From NCBI GenBank assembly GCA_905194315.1, contig CAJJRX010000003.1:44832-108831 (forward strand): a stretch of 64,000 nt of DNA, read 5' to 3'. The stretch comes from an uncultured Sutterella sp. GTDB taxonomy: Bacteria > Pseudomonadota > Gammaproteobacteria > Burkholderiales > Burkholderiaceae_F. The notes under the pieces are model-generated. The model was given only the letters and a program-made list of their open reading frames with translations. It ran no database searches and had not been told where the DNA came from. The first letter of the stretch is position 1, and every line of letters starts with the position of its first letter. Position numbers and translations under genes: made by a program. This document shows positions 62,419-64,000 of this stretch, in pieces.

Positions 62419-63768
62419 ATGCTTAGCTTAGATTTTTGGCTTCAACTAATTGTCGTGTTGGTTGCCCTCTTTTACGGTGCCCGTAAAGGTGGTATGGCCC
62501 TCGGCCTGATCGGCGGTATTGGTCTTATTATTCTGGTGTTTGGTTGGCACCTTGCACCGGGTAAGCCTCCCGTTGACGTTATCCTGACCATTCTGGCCGT
62601 TATCTGTGCCTCGTCTGCTCTGCAGGCTGCCGGCGGCCTTGACTGCTTGCTGCAGATCGCTGAACGCCTCCTGCGTAAGCATCCGCGTTTCGTCTGCTTC
62701 CTCGCTCCGTACCTCTGCTGGTTCCTGGCCGTGCTCTGCGGTACTGGTCACGTCGTTTACACGATGCTGCCCATTATCTATGACGTGGCTATTAAGAACG
62801 GCATCCGTCCGGAACGTCCGATGGCTGCTTCCACGATTGCCTCCCAGATGTCCATCATCTGCTCGCCGGCTGCTGTGGCTGCTGTTTCTATGATTTCCCT
62901 GCTCGACGGCTACATGGTCGGTGGTCATCCCTTCGGTTTCGTGCAGCTGTTCTCCATCGTGATCCCTGGCGCTCTCGTTGGTCTGTTCTTCGTCAGCCTG
63001 TTCTCCGTGTTCCGCGGTAAGGACCTCGAAAAGGACGAAGAATTCCAGAAGCTCGTCTCTGATCCTGAACAGCGCAAGTATGTCTACGGCGAAACGACGA
63101 CCCTTATCGGCGTGAAGTTCCGTCCTGAACAGTGGACCTCCCTGTATATCTTCCTGGCGACCGTGGCTGCTGTGGCTGTCTTCGGTATGTTCCCTGAACT
63201 TCGCCCGGTTATCGGCAAGAAGGCCCTCTCCATGACGCTGATCATTCAGATGTTCATGCTCACCTGCGGTGCCCTGATTGTTATCTTCTGCAAGACGCGT
63301 GCCGCTCAGGTCGGTAAGACCCCTGTGTTCAGCGCCGGTTGCGTGGCTATCTGTGCTGTGTACGGTGTGGCCTGGATGGCTGACACGATGTTCCATGCTC
63401 ACCTGAACGATCTCAAGACTGTGCTGACTGAACTTGTCCGCACCTATCCCTGGGCTTACGCTCTGGTCCTGCTGCTGACCTCCAAGCTGGTTAACTCTCA
63501 GGCCGCTGCTGTTGCCACGATCGTTCCTGTGGCTCTTCAGATCGGTGTTCCTCCGGGACTCGTGGTTTCCTGCGCAGCTGCCTGCTACGGTTACTACATC
63601 CTGCCGACGTACCCGTCCGACCTGGCTGCTATCCAGTTCGACCGCTCCGGTACGACCCACATCGGCCGCTTCGTGATCAACCACTCCTTCATCCTTCCCG
63701 GTCTGATCGGTGTGTTGACTGCTACGGGCACGGGTTACATCCTCGGTCTCGTCTACGGTTTCATCTAA
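62419..63768 (+). CDS. Anaerobic C4-dicarboxylate transporter, DcuA/DcuB family
   Basis: A 449-residue inner-membrane carrier of the Dcu family, which exchanges fumarate, malate or aspartate against succinate in anaerobic fumarate respiration. Family landmarks are [20 protein letters not shown], the [17 protein letters not shown] region (about residue 112), [21 protein letters not shown], and [23 protein letters not shown] near the end. About ten hydrophobic helices are visible. Whether it is DcuA-like (housekeeping) or DcuB-like (inducible) cannot be settled; its place opposite a class I fumarase favours DcuB. AGGAA precedes the ATG. Confidence 0.95.
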   Translation: MLSLDFWLQLIVVLVALFYGARKGGMALGLIGGIGLIILVFGWHLAPGKPPVDVILTILAVICASSALQAAGGLDCLLQIAERLLRKHPRFVCFLAPYLCWFLAVLCGTGHVVYTMLPIIYDVAIKNGIRPERPMAASTIASQMSIICSPAAVAAVSMISLLDGYMVGGHPFGFVQLFSIVIPGALVGLFFVSLFSVFRGKDLEKDEEFQKLVSDPEQRKYVYGETTTLIGVKFRPEQWTSLYIFLATVAAVAVFGMFPELRPVIGKKALSMTLIIQMFMLTCGALIVIFCKTRAAQVGKTPVFSAGCVAICAVYGVAWMADTMFHAHLNDLKTVLTELVRTYPWAYALVLLLTSKLVNSQAAAVATIVPVALQIGVPPGLVVSCAAACYGYYILPTYPSDLAAIQFDRSGTTHIGRFVINHSFILPGLIGVLTATGTGYILGLVYGFI

Positions 63769-63789
63769 TCTGAAACTGCTACCCGACCA

Positions 63790-63816
63790 CGGGGCTGCCA
63801 GGAGAAAGCAGCCCCG
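63790..63816 (+). terminator. Hairpin after the dcu carrier gene
   Basis: A perfect 9-bp stem CGGGGCTGC / GCAGCCCCG without a T-run (TATAACG follows). A full terminator lies 120 bp on. Confidence 0.55.
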
Positions 63817-63904
63817 TATAACGAGAAGAAGAAAAATATGAATTAAACACGACCCAGCGATTTCACTAGGTCGCGAAACCCCAAATTGAGGACATCAAAC
63901 TGTC

Positions 63905-63945
63905 AAAATAATGGCGGAACTCAGAGGAGTTCCGCCATTTTATTT
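63905..63945 (+). terminator. Strong intrinsic terminator, probable group II intron target
   Basis: A perfect 13-bp stem AATGGCGGAACTC / GAGTTCCGCCATT with an AGAG loop is followed by TTATTT, and the intron 5' sequence begins at the next base. It closes the dcu transcript unless disrupted by the insertion. Confidence 0.88.
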
Positions 63946-64000
63946 GTGTGCTCGGCATGAGCATGTGTTAACGGGTGAAAGTCCCGAGAGGAGCCGGCAG
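63946..64000 (+). mobile_element. 5' end of a group II intron (partial, cut by window edge)
   Basis: The sequence starts GTGTG, matching the GUGYG 5' boundary of group II introns. It then folds as a first stem TGCTC/GAGCA and continues with the typical CGGGTGAAAGTCCCG hairpin followed by GAGAGGAGCCGGCAG, as in domain I of bacterial group II introns. It lies immediately downstream of a terminator hairpin, the preferred target of the IIC (bacterial class C) subgroup. The reverse transcriptase and 3' end would lie outside the window. Confidence 0.7.

Noticed and set aside
1..64000. CRISPR arrays, prophage or integrative element
   Set aside because: No regularly spaced repeats, integrase, transposase, phage structural genes or att-like direct repeats next to the tRNAs were seen; the only mobile sequence is the intron end at the right edge.

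Overview
The window reads as the chromosome of an anaerobic or microaerophilic betaproteobacterium, most likely Burkholderiales and plausibly Sutterellaceae (Sutterella/Parasutterella type). This is inferred from gene order and gene content, not from a database search. Supporting features are the divergent yhdP/glnE pair, the nadD-rsfS-rlmH-maf run, a stand-alone IF-1 with a basic tail, a menaquinone-dependent HemG-type protoporphyrinogen oxidase, an oxygen-labile class I fumarase divergent from a DcuA/B-type C4-dicarboxylate carrier, and an FNR-like site in front of a DASS-family dicarboxylate transporter. Most of the window is ordinary housekeeping chromosome with compact genes and many clear intrinsic terminators.

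Layout. 0-8 kb: a LuxR-type regulator with a worn receiver pocket, two universal stress proteins, TcdA, an unrecognised 128-aa protein, EttA, and a MnmC-type FAD protein whose methyltransferase half is reduced. 8-19 kb: a YecA/UPF0149 SEC-C protein, UppP, TrmB, tRNA-Gly(CCC), PsiE, MetN-MetI without an adjacent MetQ, tRNA-Lys(CTT) and tRNA-Lys(TTT), recA-recX, TerC, MnmA and a nitronate monooxygenase-like flavoprotein. 19-27 kb: a DASS carrier, LrgA/LrgB, an S4 RNA-binding protein, FadD, HemG, IF-1 and a CdsA-like/PlsC-like lipid pair. 27-36 kb: YhdP and GlnE (divergent), a YheT-type hydrolase and a VUT-family membrane protein. 36-41.5 kb: HemH, then grpE, dnaK and dnaJ, with near-perfect sigma-32 promoters before grpE and dnaK. 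41.5-48 kb: an RND pump (permease and lipoprotein adaptor) with an Xaa-Pro aminopeptidase, then a small lipoprotein. 48-56.5 kb: a degenerate DEAD-box helicase-like protein with a long basic tail, a 576-bp structured intergenic region, the maf-rlmH-rsfS-nadD cluster, a small His-rich membrane peptide, PurD and YebC. 56.5-64 kb: two divergent M20 amidohydrolases, a NarL-like regulator lacking its phosphoacceptor Asp, class I fumarase, the Dcu carrier, and finally the 5' end of a group II intron placed directly after a terminator hairpin and cut by the window edge.

The physiological theme is anaerobic fumarate and C4-dicarboxylate metabolism with menaquinone-linked heme synthesis and amino-acid-derived substrates (M20 hydrolases, prolidase). 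The least ordinary items are the helicase-like protein that has lost every ATPase motif together with its structured upstream region, the seven-cysteine N-terminus of GrpE, the two receiver-degenerate regulators, the unannotated 49-residue peptide, and the group II intron.
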